A stretch of DNA of 22,883 nt, taken from positions 1-22,883 of the forward strand of contig CAOKJJ010000071.1 in the NCBI GenBank assembly GCA_948468465.1. Reading direction: 5' to 3'. Origin of the DNA: an uncultured Eubacterium sp. Lineage in GTDB: Bacteria; Bacillota_A; Clostridia; Lachnospirales; Lachnospiraceae. This document shows, in pieces, positions 16,321 to 22,883 of this stretch. Every line of letters begins with the position of its first letter. Within the stretch, counting starts at the first letter, position 1. Made by a program: the position numbers and the translations under genes. Under the pieces are notes generated by a model, which saw only the letters and a list, made by a program, of their open reading frames with translations, did not search any database and was not told the DNA's origin.

Positions 16321-17308
16321 TTTGCTTGTGTACGAGTTCTGTCTGAGATTTGGGGCGCCGTTTTTTTTGTTCATCCATAAGAGCTACAAGCAGGGACATT
16401 GCTTCATGCGCAATCTTATCAATCTGCTGGCCAACCGTGCTGATCGGCAGAATCGCCTGGCTGGAAGCAGGAGAGTCGTCGAATCCGATGATGCGATATT
16501 TATCCGGCAAAGCTCCATGTTCCCGGAAAATAATATTCAGCATACTGTTGGCAAGCGTATCATTGGAAAGAAACAGGCCGATTTTCTCATGCGGGTATTT
16601 ATGTTCCAGATATTGATAAATTTCCAGCATACACGCATGGATTTCCTGGTGAGAATGCCCAAGGTCGCGTAAAATTAATTCATTTTTGACCTGGCATTCT
16701 TTGCAGGTATCTGTAAACCCTTGAGTTCTTGCAAAAGACGGAACATTTTCGGAAACTATGGAATTAATGTGCACCAAAACGTCGCAGCTGTTTTTTATAA
16801 GAAGGCTGGTTGCCTGTACAGCACCCATGTAGTTATCTGTATTCACACTGTTTATATACTGATCTTCGCGTTCAATCGCAACGACAGGAATGCCGCAGGA
16901 AGAAAGTTCCTTCGAAGAAATCAGGTGGCTTAGGATGATCATCCCTTCAATTCGATAAGCCAAAAGCTCCTGAAGGTATTTACGTTCTGCTTCTTCATCA
17001 TGTCTGCTCGTAAAGATTAAAAATTTATAGCCGAATTCTTCATATGAATTTAAGATCTGATTTAATATTTCCGCGTAATAATGTAAATACAAATTCGGTA
17101 CAATAATGCCGACAAATTCACTCTTACCGTTTGCGAATACTTTTGCAAGCTTGTTTTCCTGATAGTTTAAATCGGTCAGCGCCTGTGCGATGATTTCCTG
17201 ATTTTCTATGGTAAGAGAGTCTGGGTTGTTAAAATACCGGGATATTGTCGTTTTTGAAAAATTCGTGTATTTTGCGATGTCTGCAAATGTTACCTTTTTT
17301 TTGTTCAT
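16283..17308 (-). CDS. LacI-family transcriptional regulator, probable sucrose-operon repressor (ScrR-like)
   Basis: This 341-aa protein starts with a LacI-type helix-turn-helix, VTFADIAKYTNFSKTTISRY. The effector-binding domain contains VGIIVPNLYLHYYAEIL, GMIILSHL, IPVVAIERE, LSNDTLANSML and IIGFDDSPAS. GGAGG (17317-17321) lies 8 nt before the start. It diverges from the MBL-PTS-GH32 operon across a gap with palindromic GTAACCGGTTAC-type operators, one just downstream of the operon's predicted transcription start. Repression of that operon, relieved by an imported sugar, is therefore likely. Its 3' end overlaps the convergent kinase gene by 38 bp. The family is certain; the effector is inferred. 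Confidence 0.9.
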   Translation of the reverse strand: MNKKKVTFADIAKYTNFSKTTISRYFNNPDSLTIENQEIIAQALTDLNYQENKLAKVFANGKSEFVGIIVPNLYLHYYAEILNQILNSYEEFGYKFLIFTSRHDEEAERKYLQELLAYRIEGMIILSHLISSKELSSCGIPVVAIEREDQYINSVNTDNYMGAVQATSLLIKNSCDVLVHINSIVSENVPSFARTQGFTDTCKECQVKNELILRDLGHSHQEIHACMLEIYQYLEHKYPHEKIGLFLSNDTLANSMLNIIFREHGALPDKYRIIGFDDSPASSQAILPISTVGQQIDKIAHEAMSLLVALMDEQKKRRPKSQTELVHKQITPVLIRRETTD

Positions 17309-17399
17309 TTTTGTAACCTCCGGGCCTGGTGTGGCGGCTTGTGGTGTTTATGGCAGCTGCAGTGTATCGTTTGCCTTAGATAGTACAAGCCACTATATT

Positions 17400-17428
17400 A
17401 GTATAACAGGCATTCATGAAAAATTCAA
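17400..17428 (-). promoter_or_regulatory. Promoter of the ScrR-like gene
   Basis: On the minus strand TTGAAT (17428-17423) and TATACT (17405-17400) are separated by 17 nt. Transcription would start near 17393, leaving an 85-nt leader. An operator pair begins 8 bp upstream of the -35 box, consistent with autoregulation. Confidence 0.6.
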
Positions 17429-17435
17429 TGAAAAA

Positions 17436-17459
17436 ATAACCGGTTACGTTACCAGTAAC
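17436..17459. promoter_or_regulatory. Two abutting LacI-type operators (O1, O2)
   Basis: O1 is ATAACCGGTTAC (17436-17447), with a perfect 10-bp palindromic core. O2 is GTTACCAGTAAC (17448-17459), palindromic apart from its centre. Their centres are exactly 12 bp apart. O2 resembles the GntR/IdnR-type operator GTTACCGGTAAC, while O1 has the opposite T/A order. They lie just upstream of the regulator promoter. Confidence 0.75.
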
Positions 17460-17500
17460 ATTTTAGAGTATGTGTTGCGGTATGTTATGGATTCCCGGAC

Positions 17501-17512
17501 AAAAACGTTTTT
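17501..17512. promoter_or_regulatory. Palindrome AAAAACGTTTTT, weak catabolite-control candidate
   Basis: This is a perfect 12-bp palindrome with a CG centre. In the wider form ATGAAAAACGTTTTTGT it resembles a CcpA-type cre site, but the outer TG/CA spacing is one base off consensus. It lies about 70 bp upstream of the sucrose-operon -35 box. Confidence 0.3.
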
Positions 17513-17582
17513 CATTTGATTGCACCTGCTCTAATCAATCGCATGTATCGATTATTTTTCTGAAGAAAATACAAAAAAAATA

Positions 17583-17611
17583 TTGACATCTAAAAAAATG
17601 GATGCTAAAAT
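17583..17611 (+). promoter_or_regulatory. Main promoter of the sucrose operon
   Basis: A perfect TTGACA (17583-17588) is followed after 17 nt by TAAAAT (17606-17611), preceded by TGC as an extended -10. Transcription would start near 17618, just before operator O3. A repressor bound at O3 would block the promoter. Confidence 0.85.
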
Positions 17612-17620
17612 AAACACCAT

Positions 17621-17659
17621 AAAGTAACCGGTTACTTTACCGGTTACAAAACTGGTTAT
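17621..17659. promoter_or_regulatory. Operator array: three abutting 12-bp units (O3, O4, O5)
   Basis: GTAACCGGTTAC (17624-17635) lies inside a perfect 18-bp palindrome, AAAGTAACCGGTTACTTT (17621-17638). It is followed without a gap by TTTACCGGTTAC (17636-17647) and AAAACTGGTTAT (17648-17659). Centres are 12 bp apart, as in the O1/O2 pair about 188 bp upstream. The array covers about +4 to +42 of the predicted transcript, ideal for repression by the divergent LacI protein. Confidence 0.85.
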
Positions 17660-17684
17660 TATAAAGTGGAAGGGAGAGAAGAGG

Positions 17685-18521
17685 ATGGAAATACAATATT
17701 TAGGCACTGCGGCAGCGGAAGGATGGCCCGCGTTGTTTTGCAGCTGCAAGATCTGCGAAAGGGCAAGGAAGGTGGGAGGTAAGGAGCTTCGCACAAGAAC
17801 GCAGGCGCTTGTGGACGAAACGATTTTGATTGATTTTCCGCCGGATACGTATACGCATGCGCTGCATTATTCGTTACAGCTTGGAAAGATTCAGCACTTA
17901 TTGATTACACATTCGCATATGGATCATTTTTTTCCGGTAGAACTCATTCACCGTCATGAGCATTTTGGACATGGAGCGCATGGGATGCTGCATGTGTACG
18001 GGAATGAAGCGGTGGAAAAAGCTTTTTATGATGCGGTGCTGATTGACAGGTTTCGCGTGCATCCGCTGGATGAGGCTGTCAAATTTGTAAGATTAGAGCC
18101 TTTTGCTGACTTTATGGCGGATGGTTATCATATCGTTCCGGTTCCGGCGGACCATGACCAGAGGGAGATATGTTTCATTTATATTATTGAGAAAAATGGA
18201 ACATGTATGCTCTACGGGCATGATACGGGCATGAACTTAAGCAGTGAAGCGTGGGACTGCATATGCAGCCATCAGTATCAGCTCGTATCGCTGGATGCCA
18301 CAATGGGGCTAAAGCAGATCAGCGGATACCATATGGGGCTAAAGGATGACCTGGATTTTGTACAGCGGCTGGCAGAGCATGGATGCGTTGATAAGGATCA
18401 CACGGTTAAGGTTATCAATCATTTTTCCCATAACGGAGAAATGACGCATGAACAGCTGGATGCGTTTGCCAGGGAACATGGCTTGATAGCAGCGTACGAC
18501 GGCATGAAAGTAAACTTTTAA
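17685..18521 (+). CDS. Metallo-beta-lactamase-fold hydrolase, PhnP-like
   Basis: This 278-aa protein has the MBL metal-binding motif THSHMDH (H76, H78, D80, H81), with further likely ligands in VPADHDQ, YGHDTGM and VINHFSHNG. Its N-terminus reads GTAAAEGWP followed by CSCKIC (C19, C21, C24). That matches the structural zinc site of PhnP, the phosphoribosyl cyclic phosphate phosphodiesterase. It is the first gene after the operator-controlled promoter and precedes the PTS and GH32 genes. No phosphonate genes are nearby, so the true substrate is probably different, perhaps a cyclic or phosphodiester sugar phosphate. The fold and PhnP-like subfamily are well supported; the reaction is unknown. 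Confidence 0.85.
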   Translation: MEIQYLGTAAAEGWPALFCSCKICERARKVGGKELRTRTQALVDETILIDFPPDTYTHALHYSLQLGKIQHLLITHSHMDHFFPVELIHRHEHFGHGAHGMLHVYGNEAVEKAFYDAVLIDRFRVHPLDEAVKFVRLEPFADFMADGYHIVPVPADHDQREICFIYIIEKNGTCMLYGHDTGMNLSSEAWDCICSHQYQLVSLDATMGLKQISGYHMGLKDDLDFVQRLAEHGCVDKDHTVKVINHFSHNGEMTHEQLDAFAREHGLIAAYDGMKVNF

Positions 18522-18535
18522 TAAAGTAAACTTTT
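18507..18535 (+). repeat. 16-bp-period duplication across the MBL gene stop
   Basis: AAAGTAAACTTTT occurs at 18507-18519 and again at 18523-18535. The first copy runs up to the stop codon of the MBL-fold gene, and the second lies in the intergenic region. Each copy is itself an imperfect inverted repeat (AAAGT-AA-ACTTT). Confidence 0.8.
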
Positions 18536-18606
18536 GTTCATGTAAGCAGCATGAAAAAAGAAAAACATAAAAATATGCCGAAGCAGGCATGGAAAGAGAG
18601 GGAGTT

Positions 18607-20499
18607 ATGGATTATCGAAAAGTTGCAGAGCAAATTTACGACAAAGTAGGGAAAAAAGAAAATCTGATATCCGCCGCACACTGTGCAACACGTCTTCGCC
18701 TGGTCATTGCGGACAATGACAAATGCGACAGCAAGGCGGTAGAAGATATCGACGGAGTAAAAGGTGTGTTTTTTGCTTCGGGGCAGCTGCAGATTATTCT
18801 TGGCACCGGCACAGTCAATAAGGTATATGATGAATTTTTGCAGGTGTCGGGCCTTTCGGCGGCTACAAAAGCAGAGGTAAAGCAGGCGGCAGCCGCGCAG
18901 CAGAATATTTTTAAACGGGCGATTAAGACGTTAGGGGATATTTTTGTACCGATTATTCCTGCTATCGTTGCCAGCGGTTTTTTAATGGGTATTATGGAAG
19001 CGCTGAATTTTATGGTATCCAACGGGTTTGTATCCCTGAACACGGAAAGCTCTTTGTTTGTATTTGCCAAATTATTCAGCAATGTTGCCTATACGTTTCT
19101 GCCGATTTTAATCGCGACGAGCGCAGCCAAAGCGTTTGGCGGAAATCCGTATCTGGGCGCGGTAATCGGGATGCTGATGATTCATCCGGACCTGCAAAAC
19201 GCATGGACGGTTGCGACAGAAGGCGTGAAAATACGTCAAAGCGTATGGTTTGGACTGTATGAAATTGACTTAATCGGTTACCAGGGACATGTCATCCCGG
19301 TGATCATTGCCGTGTGGGTAATGTGCCTGATCGAAAAGAAGCTGCATAAAATCGTACCGGAAATGTTTGACTTATTTGTTACACCGCTGGTGAGTGTATT
19401 TGCGACAGGTTATCTGACATATTCTGTGATCGGGCCAGTGTTCGTAGTGATTGAAAATGGAATTATAAGCGGCATTCAATGGCTGATCGCACTTCCGCTT
19501 GGCATTGGCAGCTTTGTGATGGGTGCGCTTTACGCGCCGACGGTTGTGGCAGGCGTGCATCATATGTATACCATTATCGACGTCGGCCAGCTTGCGCAAT
19601 TTGGCGTTACATACTGGCTGCCTCTGGCATCCGCAGCAAATCTGGCGCAGGGAGCTGCCACGCTTGCGGTTGCGTTAAAAACGAAACAGACAAAAATGAA
19701 ATCCATGGCGCTTCCGTCTGCGTTCAGTGCGTTTATGGGCATTACAGAACCGGCTATCTTTGGTGTGAATATGCGCTTTTTTAAACCGTTTATCTGCGGC
19801 TGTGCCGGCGGCGCCTGCGGTGCGCTGTTTGCTTCAATCACAAGGCTTGGCGCGAGCGGAACGGGCGTTACCGGATTGTTTGGGGTGCTGTTATGTCTGA
19901 ATATGCCGGTGCAGTACATTTTGATGATGGCCATTTCGATTGGTGTTTCCTTTGTTTTAACATGGATGTTTGGATATAAGGACGAGGAGCCGCAGCCAAA
20001 ACAGGAACCGGCCGCTGCGGACATTGTGTCAGAAACAGACGGCAGAAAAGTTATTTATGCGCCAATCCAGGGAAATGTCATTGCAAGAACACAGATTCCG
20101 GATGAAACCTTTGCGTCAGGCGTGTTAGGAGACGGCGTTGGCATTGAGCCTGAGCAGGGAATCGTCTGCGCGCCTTTTGACGGTGAAATATCTTCCCTGA
20201 CCGAAACAAAACATGCCATTGGAATCAGCAGCCTGTCCGGGATGGAAGTATTGATTCATGTCGGCGTGGATACAGTAAAAATGAAAGGCGACGGATTTAC
20301 GCTTTTTGTAAGCGAAGGTGAAAAAGTAAAAGCAGGACAAAAGCTTATGACCTTTGACCTGGATAAAATACGGTCCGCGGGGTATCCTACAACGTCAGCG
20401 GTGCTGCTTACGAACAGTGATGATTATAAAGCATGCAATATCTTAAAAACGGGCATGACAAAACAGATGGAAGAGATGATTTCCGTAGACGAAGAATAA
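18607..20499 (+). CDS. scrA: PTS transporter IIBCA, sucrose/beta-glucoside type
   Basis: This 630-aa permease has domain order B-C-A. The IIB cysteine is C26 in AHCATRLRL. IIC membrane segments span about 105-455 and include FMGITEPAIFGVNMRFFKPF. The C-terminal IIA(Glc)-like domain carries H536 (TKHAIG) and H551 (VLIHVG), 15 residues apart as in IIAGlc. It takes up and phosphorylates a sugar at the membrane. Sucrose, giving sucrose 6-phosphate, is inferred from the following GH32 gene; family members also carry beta-glucosides or trehalose. The ATG at 18607 follows AAAGAGAGGGAG closely; the in-frame ATG at 18589 lacks a ribosome binding site. It is the second gene of the operator-controlled operon. 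Confidence 0.88.
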   Translation: MDYRKVAEQIYDKVGKKENLISAAHCATRLRLVIADNDKCDSKAVEDIDGVKGVFFASGQLQIILGTGTVNKVYDEFLQVSGLSAATKAEVKQAAAAQQNIFKRAIKTLGDIFVPIIPAIVASGFLMGIMEALNFMVSNGFVSLNTESSLFVFAKLFSNVAYTFLPILIATSAAKAFGGNPYLGAVIGMLMIHPDLQNAWTVATEGVKIRQSVWFGLYEIDLIGYQGHVIPVIIAVWVMCLIEKKLHKIVPEMFDLFVTPLVSVFATGYLTYSVIGPVFVVIENGIISGIQWLIALPLGIGSFVMGALYAPTVVAGVHHMYTIIDVGQLAQFGVTYWLPLASAANLAQGAATLAVALKTKQTKMKSMALPSAFSAFMGITEPAIFGVNMRFFKPFICGCAGGACGALFASITRLGASGTGVTGLFGVLLCLNMPVQYILMMAISIGVSFVLTWMFGYKDEEPQPKQEPAAADIVSETDGRKVIYAPIQGNVIARTQIPDETFASGVLGDGVGIEPEQGIVCAPFDGEISSLTETKHAIGISSLSGMEVLIHVGVDTVKMKGDGFTLFVSEGEKVKAGQKLMTFDLDKIRSAGYPTTSAVLLTNSDDYKACNILKTGMTKQMEEMISVDEE

Positions 20500-20509
20500 C
20501 GAAAAGCTA

Positions 20510-20538
20510 TTGACAGACGCAGGGGTTTGATGCAGAAT
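20510..20538 (+). promoter_or_regulatory. Possible internal promoter before the GH32 gene
   Basis: A perfect TTGACA (20510-20515) lies 17 nt upstream of CAGAAT (20533-20538), a weak -10 box. It sits in the 105-bp gap between the PTS and hydrolase genes and could give extra hydrolase transcript. Only the -35 box is strong. Confidence 0.35.
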
Positions 20539-20604
20539 GTAAAAAGCACGGCATTTTTATGCAGGGACTGATTTTGGAGAGTAAAAACAGGAGAGGAAAG
20601 GAAT

Positions 20605-22092
20605 ATGACAAGTCAAACCTTACGGGAAGCACGTAAATATGAAGAAGCTTCCGAAAAGCAAATCAAACCGGAAGAACGTCCAGGTTTTCACCTGTCTGCA
20701 AGAACGGGCTGGATGAATGATCCCAACGGCTTTTCCTGGTATCAGGGGCAGTACCATATGTTTTACCAGTATCATCCGTACGATTCCCACTGGGGCCCGA
20801 TGCACTGGGGCCACGCGGTGAGCAAAGATCTGCTGCACTGGGAATTTCTTCCTGCGGCATTAGCGCCGGATGAGTGTTATGACAAGGACGGATGCTTCTC
20901 AGGAAGCGCGATAGAACTCGCAGATGGCAGACAGCTTTTAATGTATACAGGCGTTGTGCAGGAGCGGCAGAAAAATGGCATCCTGTGGGAGGTTCAGACG
21001 CAGTGTCTGGCTGTCGGAGACGGCGTGGATTATGAAAAATATGAAAACAACCCGGTACTGGACGAAAAAGACCTGCCGCAGGGATTCAGCAGATTTGACT
21101 TTCGGGATCCAAAAATCTGGCGAAATGCCGACGGTTCTTACAGCTGCATTTTAGGAAACCGTCCTGCTGACGGCAGCGGACAGATTTTACTGTTCACAAG
21201 CCCGGATGGATTTCAGTGGAAATACAAAAAAGTATTATGTACAAATAATCATCGCTTTGGCCTGATGTGGGAATGTCCGGATTTTTTTGAGCTGGATGGA
21301 AAGCAGGTACTGATTGCAAGTCCGCAGGATATGATGCCGCAGGGATTCGAGTACCATAACGGCAACGGCACGCTCTGTCTGATTGGGACATATGACGAAG
21401 CATCCGCCTCGTTTACGGAAGAATCAAGCCAGTCGATAGATTATGGCATTGACTTTTACGCGCCGCAGACAATCTTATCTCCAGACGGCAGAAGGATCAT
21501 GATCGGCTGGATGCAAAACTGGGATACCTGCAACCTGCGCACTTCAGAACATCCGCTCTGGTACGGGCAGATGAGTCTGCCGAGAGAGCTGCATATAAAA
21601 AACGGCAGACTGTACCAGCAGCCAATTCGGGAACTTGAACAGATGCGCGGCAATAAAACTGCGTATGAACACGTATCTGTAACAGGATTTATGAATCTGG
21701 AAGGCATTCGGGGACGCAGGGCGGACCTTACGATTGTGATACGGCCCGAAAAAGGAGAACGGCTGTACCGCAAATTTGCAGTCCGGTTTGCGCAGAATGA
21801 AAAATACTATACTTCCTTAAGCTTTCGCCCGGAAGAGTCCATACTAAAAATCGACCGCAAATTTTCCGGCTCCCGCAGAGCCATCATCCATCAGCGCAGA
21901 AGCCTTGTAAACCATACAAACGGCTGTCTGAAGATGCGGCTGATTTTAGACCGCTATAGCGTGGAGGTATTTGTCAACGACGGTGAACATGTCATGACCG
22001 CCACGATGTACACTGAGCAGGAGGCAGACGCAATTTCGTTTTTTGCGGACGGCGCCGTATGCATGGATGTTGTAAAATATGACCTGATATAA
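20605..22092 (+). CDS. scrB: Sucrose-6-phosphate hydrolase, GH32
   Basis: This 495-aa GH32 enzyme cleaves sucrose 6-phosphate to glucose 6-phosphate and fructose in the cytosol. The catalytic triad is visible: nucleophile D39 in WMNDPNG, transition-state stabiliser D168 in FRDPK and acid/base E223 in WECPD. The five-bladed propeller is followed by a beta-sandwich C-terminal domain ending near YSVEVFVNDGEHVMTATMY. There is no signal peptide, so it is not a secreted levanase or inulinase. GAGAGGAAAGGAAT precedes the start. The PTS IIBCA gene lies 105 bp upstream on the same strand, giving a complete uptake-and-cleavage pair. No fructokinase gene is in the window. Confidence 0.95.
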   Translation: MTSQTLREARKYEEASEKQIKPEERPGFHLSARTGWMNDPNGFSWYQGQYHMFYQYHPYDSHWGPMHWGHAVSKDLLHWEFLPAALAPDECYDKDGCFSGSAIELADGRQLLMYTGVVQERQKNGILWEVQTQCLAVGDGVDYEKYENNPVLDEKDLPQGFSRFDFRDPKIWRNADGSYSCILGNRPADGSGQILLFTSPDGFQWKYKKVLCTNNHRFGLMWECPDFFELDGKQVLIASPQDMMPQGFEYHNGNGTLCLIGTYDEASASFTEESSQSIDYGIDFYAPQTILSPDGRRIMIGWMQNWDTCNLRTSEHPLWYGQMSLPRELHIKNGRLYQQPIRELEQMRGNKTAYEHVSVTGFMNLEGIRGRRADLTIVIRPEKGERLYRKFAVRFAQNEKYYTSLSFRPEESILKIDRKFSGSRRAIIHQRRSLVNHTNGCLKMRLILDRYSVEVFVNDGEHVMTATMYTEQEADAISFFADGAVCMDVVKYDLI

Positions 22093-22130
22093 ATGCATTT
22101 TTATTTCTATATTCTGATTCTGAGAGTGAA

Positions 22131-22166
22131 GGCCCCCTGAACACGGCTGTGTATGTTCAGGGGGCC
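22131..22166 (+). terminator. GC-rich hairpin after scrB, probable terminator
   Basis: A perfect 13-bp inverted repeat, GGCCCCCTGAACA (22131-22143) with its complement (22154-22166), encloses a 10-nt loop. It lies 38 bp after the GH32 stop. The following bases (ATAAAATTT) are only modestly T-rich, so termination is likely but not textbook. Confidence 0.75.
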
Positions 22167-22447
22167 ATAAAATTTCCCATAAATAAATTCACAACTCTTT
22201 TTGGTTAATAAAATAGTGAAACAGCAATGGTTTTAAAACGCTTCTCTTATTTTCTGTTACATATTACTTCAATATTGAAAAAAAATGCAATGCAATATAT
22301 AATCGTAATCAGAGTGTGCATATTGGTAAAATTTTACAAATTGAGAGTGAAAAAGAAGTAAAAACATGATTTCGGAAATCTTAACCTTGAAAAATAAAAA
22401 AATGGGATGAGTTTCTTAGAACACACGTTTAAATACAGGAGGATTAT
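22167..22447 (+). promoter_or_regulatory. AT-rich leader and promoter of the response regulator gene
   Basis: No gene is seen here. TTGAAA (22275-22280) and a perfect TATAAT (22298-22303) are separated by 17 nt and predict a start near 22310. That leaves a leader of about 138 nt. The leader contains the perfect 12-bp palindrome GTAAAATTTTAC (22326-22337), about 16-27 nt after the predicted start, a possible operator. AGGAGGA (22437-22443) precedes the start codon. Confidence 0.65.
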
Positions 22448-22883
22448 ATGTACAAAATAGCAGTATGTGATGATGATGAGTTTACTTGTTCTATTGTTGA
22501 AAATACCCTGTTAGATTATAGGAGTCAGCGTAGATTGGATATAGAAATACAGGTATTTTATACAGGTGAGGGTTTGCTTAAAGCATTGCAAAGAGAAAGT
22601 ATGTGTTTCGACATATTATTTCTGGATATTCAACTGGAATTTATGAATGGTGTCCATGTAGCGGAACAGATCCGTGAAGTTATGGAGAATGAAGAGATGC
22701 TCATCATTTATATATCTTGCAGACAGGAATATGCGATGAGATTGTTTAAAACAAGACCAATGGATTTTTTGGTTAAACCCTTTGGCCCAAAAGAGATTCT
22801 TGCTGAATTTAGTCAGGCCAAAAAGCTGCTTAAACTGTACCCTTTGTCAAGGACAAATTTTTTGACCCCCATGGACAGGGGTC
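22448..22883 (+). CDS. Response regulator, AgrA/LytTR-like, partial (runs off the window)
   Basis: A receiver domain starts MYKIAVCDDDEF, with acidic pocket D8-D10, phospho-acceptor D60 in ILFLDIQ, and the conserved lysine in FLVKPF. This form is typical of AgrA-type regulators with a C-terminal LytTR DNA-binding domain, which would lie beyond the window. The frame is open to the last base. The receiver domain ends near KKLLKLY. The following residues (PLSRTNFLTPMDRG) do not look like a normal linker, and the DNA beneath them is full of inverted repeats. The gene may therefore be interrupted from about 22845. No partner kinase is visible here. Base composition is more AT-rich than in the sucrose genes. 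Confidence 0.8.
   Translation, partial: MYKIAVCDDDEFTCSIVENTLLDYRSQRRLDIEIQVFYTGEGLLKALQRESMCFDILFLDIQLEFMNGVHVAEQIREVMENEEMLIIYISCRQEYAMRLFKTRPMDFLVKPFGPKEILAEFSQAKKLLKLYPLSRTNFLTPMDRG
22843..22883. repeat. Inverted-repeat cluster at the window edge, possible insertion boundary
   Basis: TTTGTC-AAG-GACAAA (22843-22857) and GACCCC/GGGGTC (22864-22869 and 22878-22883) lie within 41 bases at the end of the response regulator frame. Starting with TGTCAA at 22845, the sequence could be the terminus of an IS3-like element, but no transposase is in view. This is a low-confidence reading. Confidence 0.35.

Noticed and set aside
22203..22260. GGTT-containing repeats upstream of the response regulator, considered as LytTR binding sites
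   Set aside because: Spacing between copies (24-26 nt) and sequence do not fit the usual direct-repeat pattern.

Overview
The window looks like chromosomal DNA from an anaerobic gut-type Firmicute, probably Lachnospiraceae. This is inferred from strong AAGGAGG-type ribosome binding sites, moderate G+C, two glucose-superfamily PTS permeases each with its own LacI-type regulator, AgrC/AgrA-like two-component proteins and a DUF1703-type AAA protein. No rRNA, tRNA, CRISPR array or complete mobile element was seen. Genus cannot be fixed from sequence alone.

Region 1 (about 105-8710, + strand): two FAD-dependent oxidoreductases whose genes overlap by 4 bp. They are followed by a 1021-aa protein of unknown function with N- and C-terminal zinc ribbons, a low-complexity linker, degenerate ~50-aa helical repeats and a PH-like region. 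Next come a 201-aa unknown protein and an AAA-ATPase/PD-(D/E)XK protein. A perfect 17-bp hairpin with a T-tract closes the block.

Region 2 (8786-14857): a maltose locus. On the minus strand the order is malT-like PTS IIABC, a mapP-like endonuclease/exonuclease/phosphatase-fold protein, then malQ. A LacI-family regulator (malR-like) diverges from them. The inferred route is PTS uptake of maltose as maltose 6'-phosphate, dephosphorylation inside the cell, then disproportionation by amylomaltase. A 17-bp tandem repeat lies between malT and mapP, and the divergent control region is dense in TTTGCR half-sites.

Region 3 (14983-16320): an AgrC-like GHKL sensor kinase with no response regulator beside it. 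Its 3' end overlaps the convergent second LacI regulator by 38 bp.

Region 4 (16283-22166): a sucrose locus. A LacI regulator diverges from a PhnP-like metallo-beta-lactamase-fold hydrolase, PTS IIBCA and a GH32 sucrose-6-phosphate hydrolase. The control region has a near-consensus promoter and two clusters of abutting 12-bp operator units built on GTAACCGGTTAC. A GC-rich hairpin follows the hydrolase gene.

Region 5 (22167-22883): an AT-rich stretch with a near-consensus promoter and the start of an AgrA/LytTR-like response regulator that runs off the window. Its last ~40 bases are full of inverted repeats and may be the edge of an inserted element.

The most unusual points are the abutting 12-bp operator array, the PhnP-like enzyme in a sucrose operon, the MapP-MalQ maltose route, the 17-bp repeat at the mapP start, the multidomain 1021-aa protein, and the possibly interrupted response regulator.
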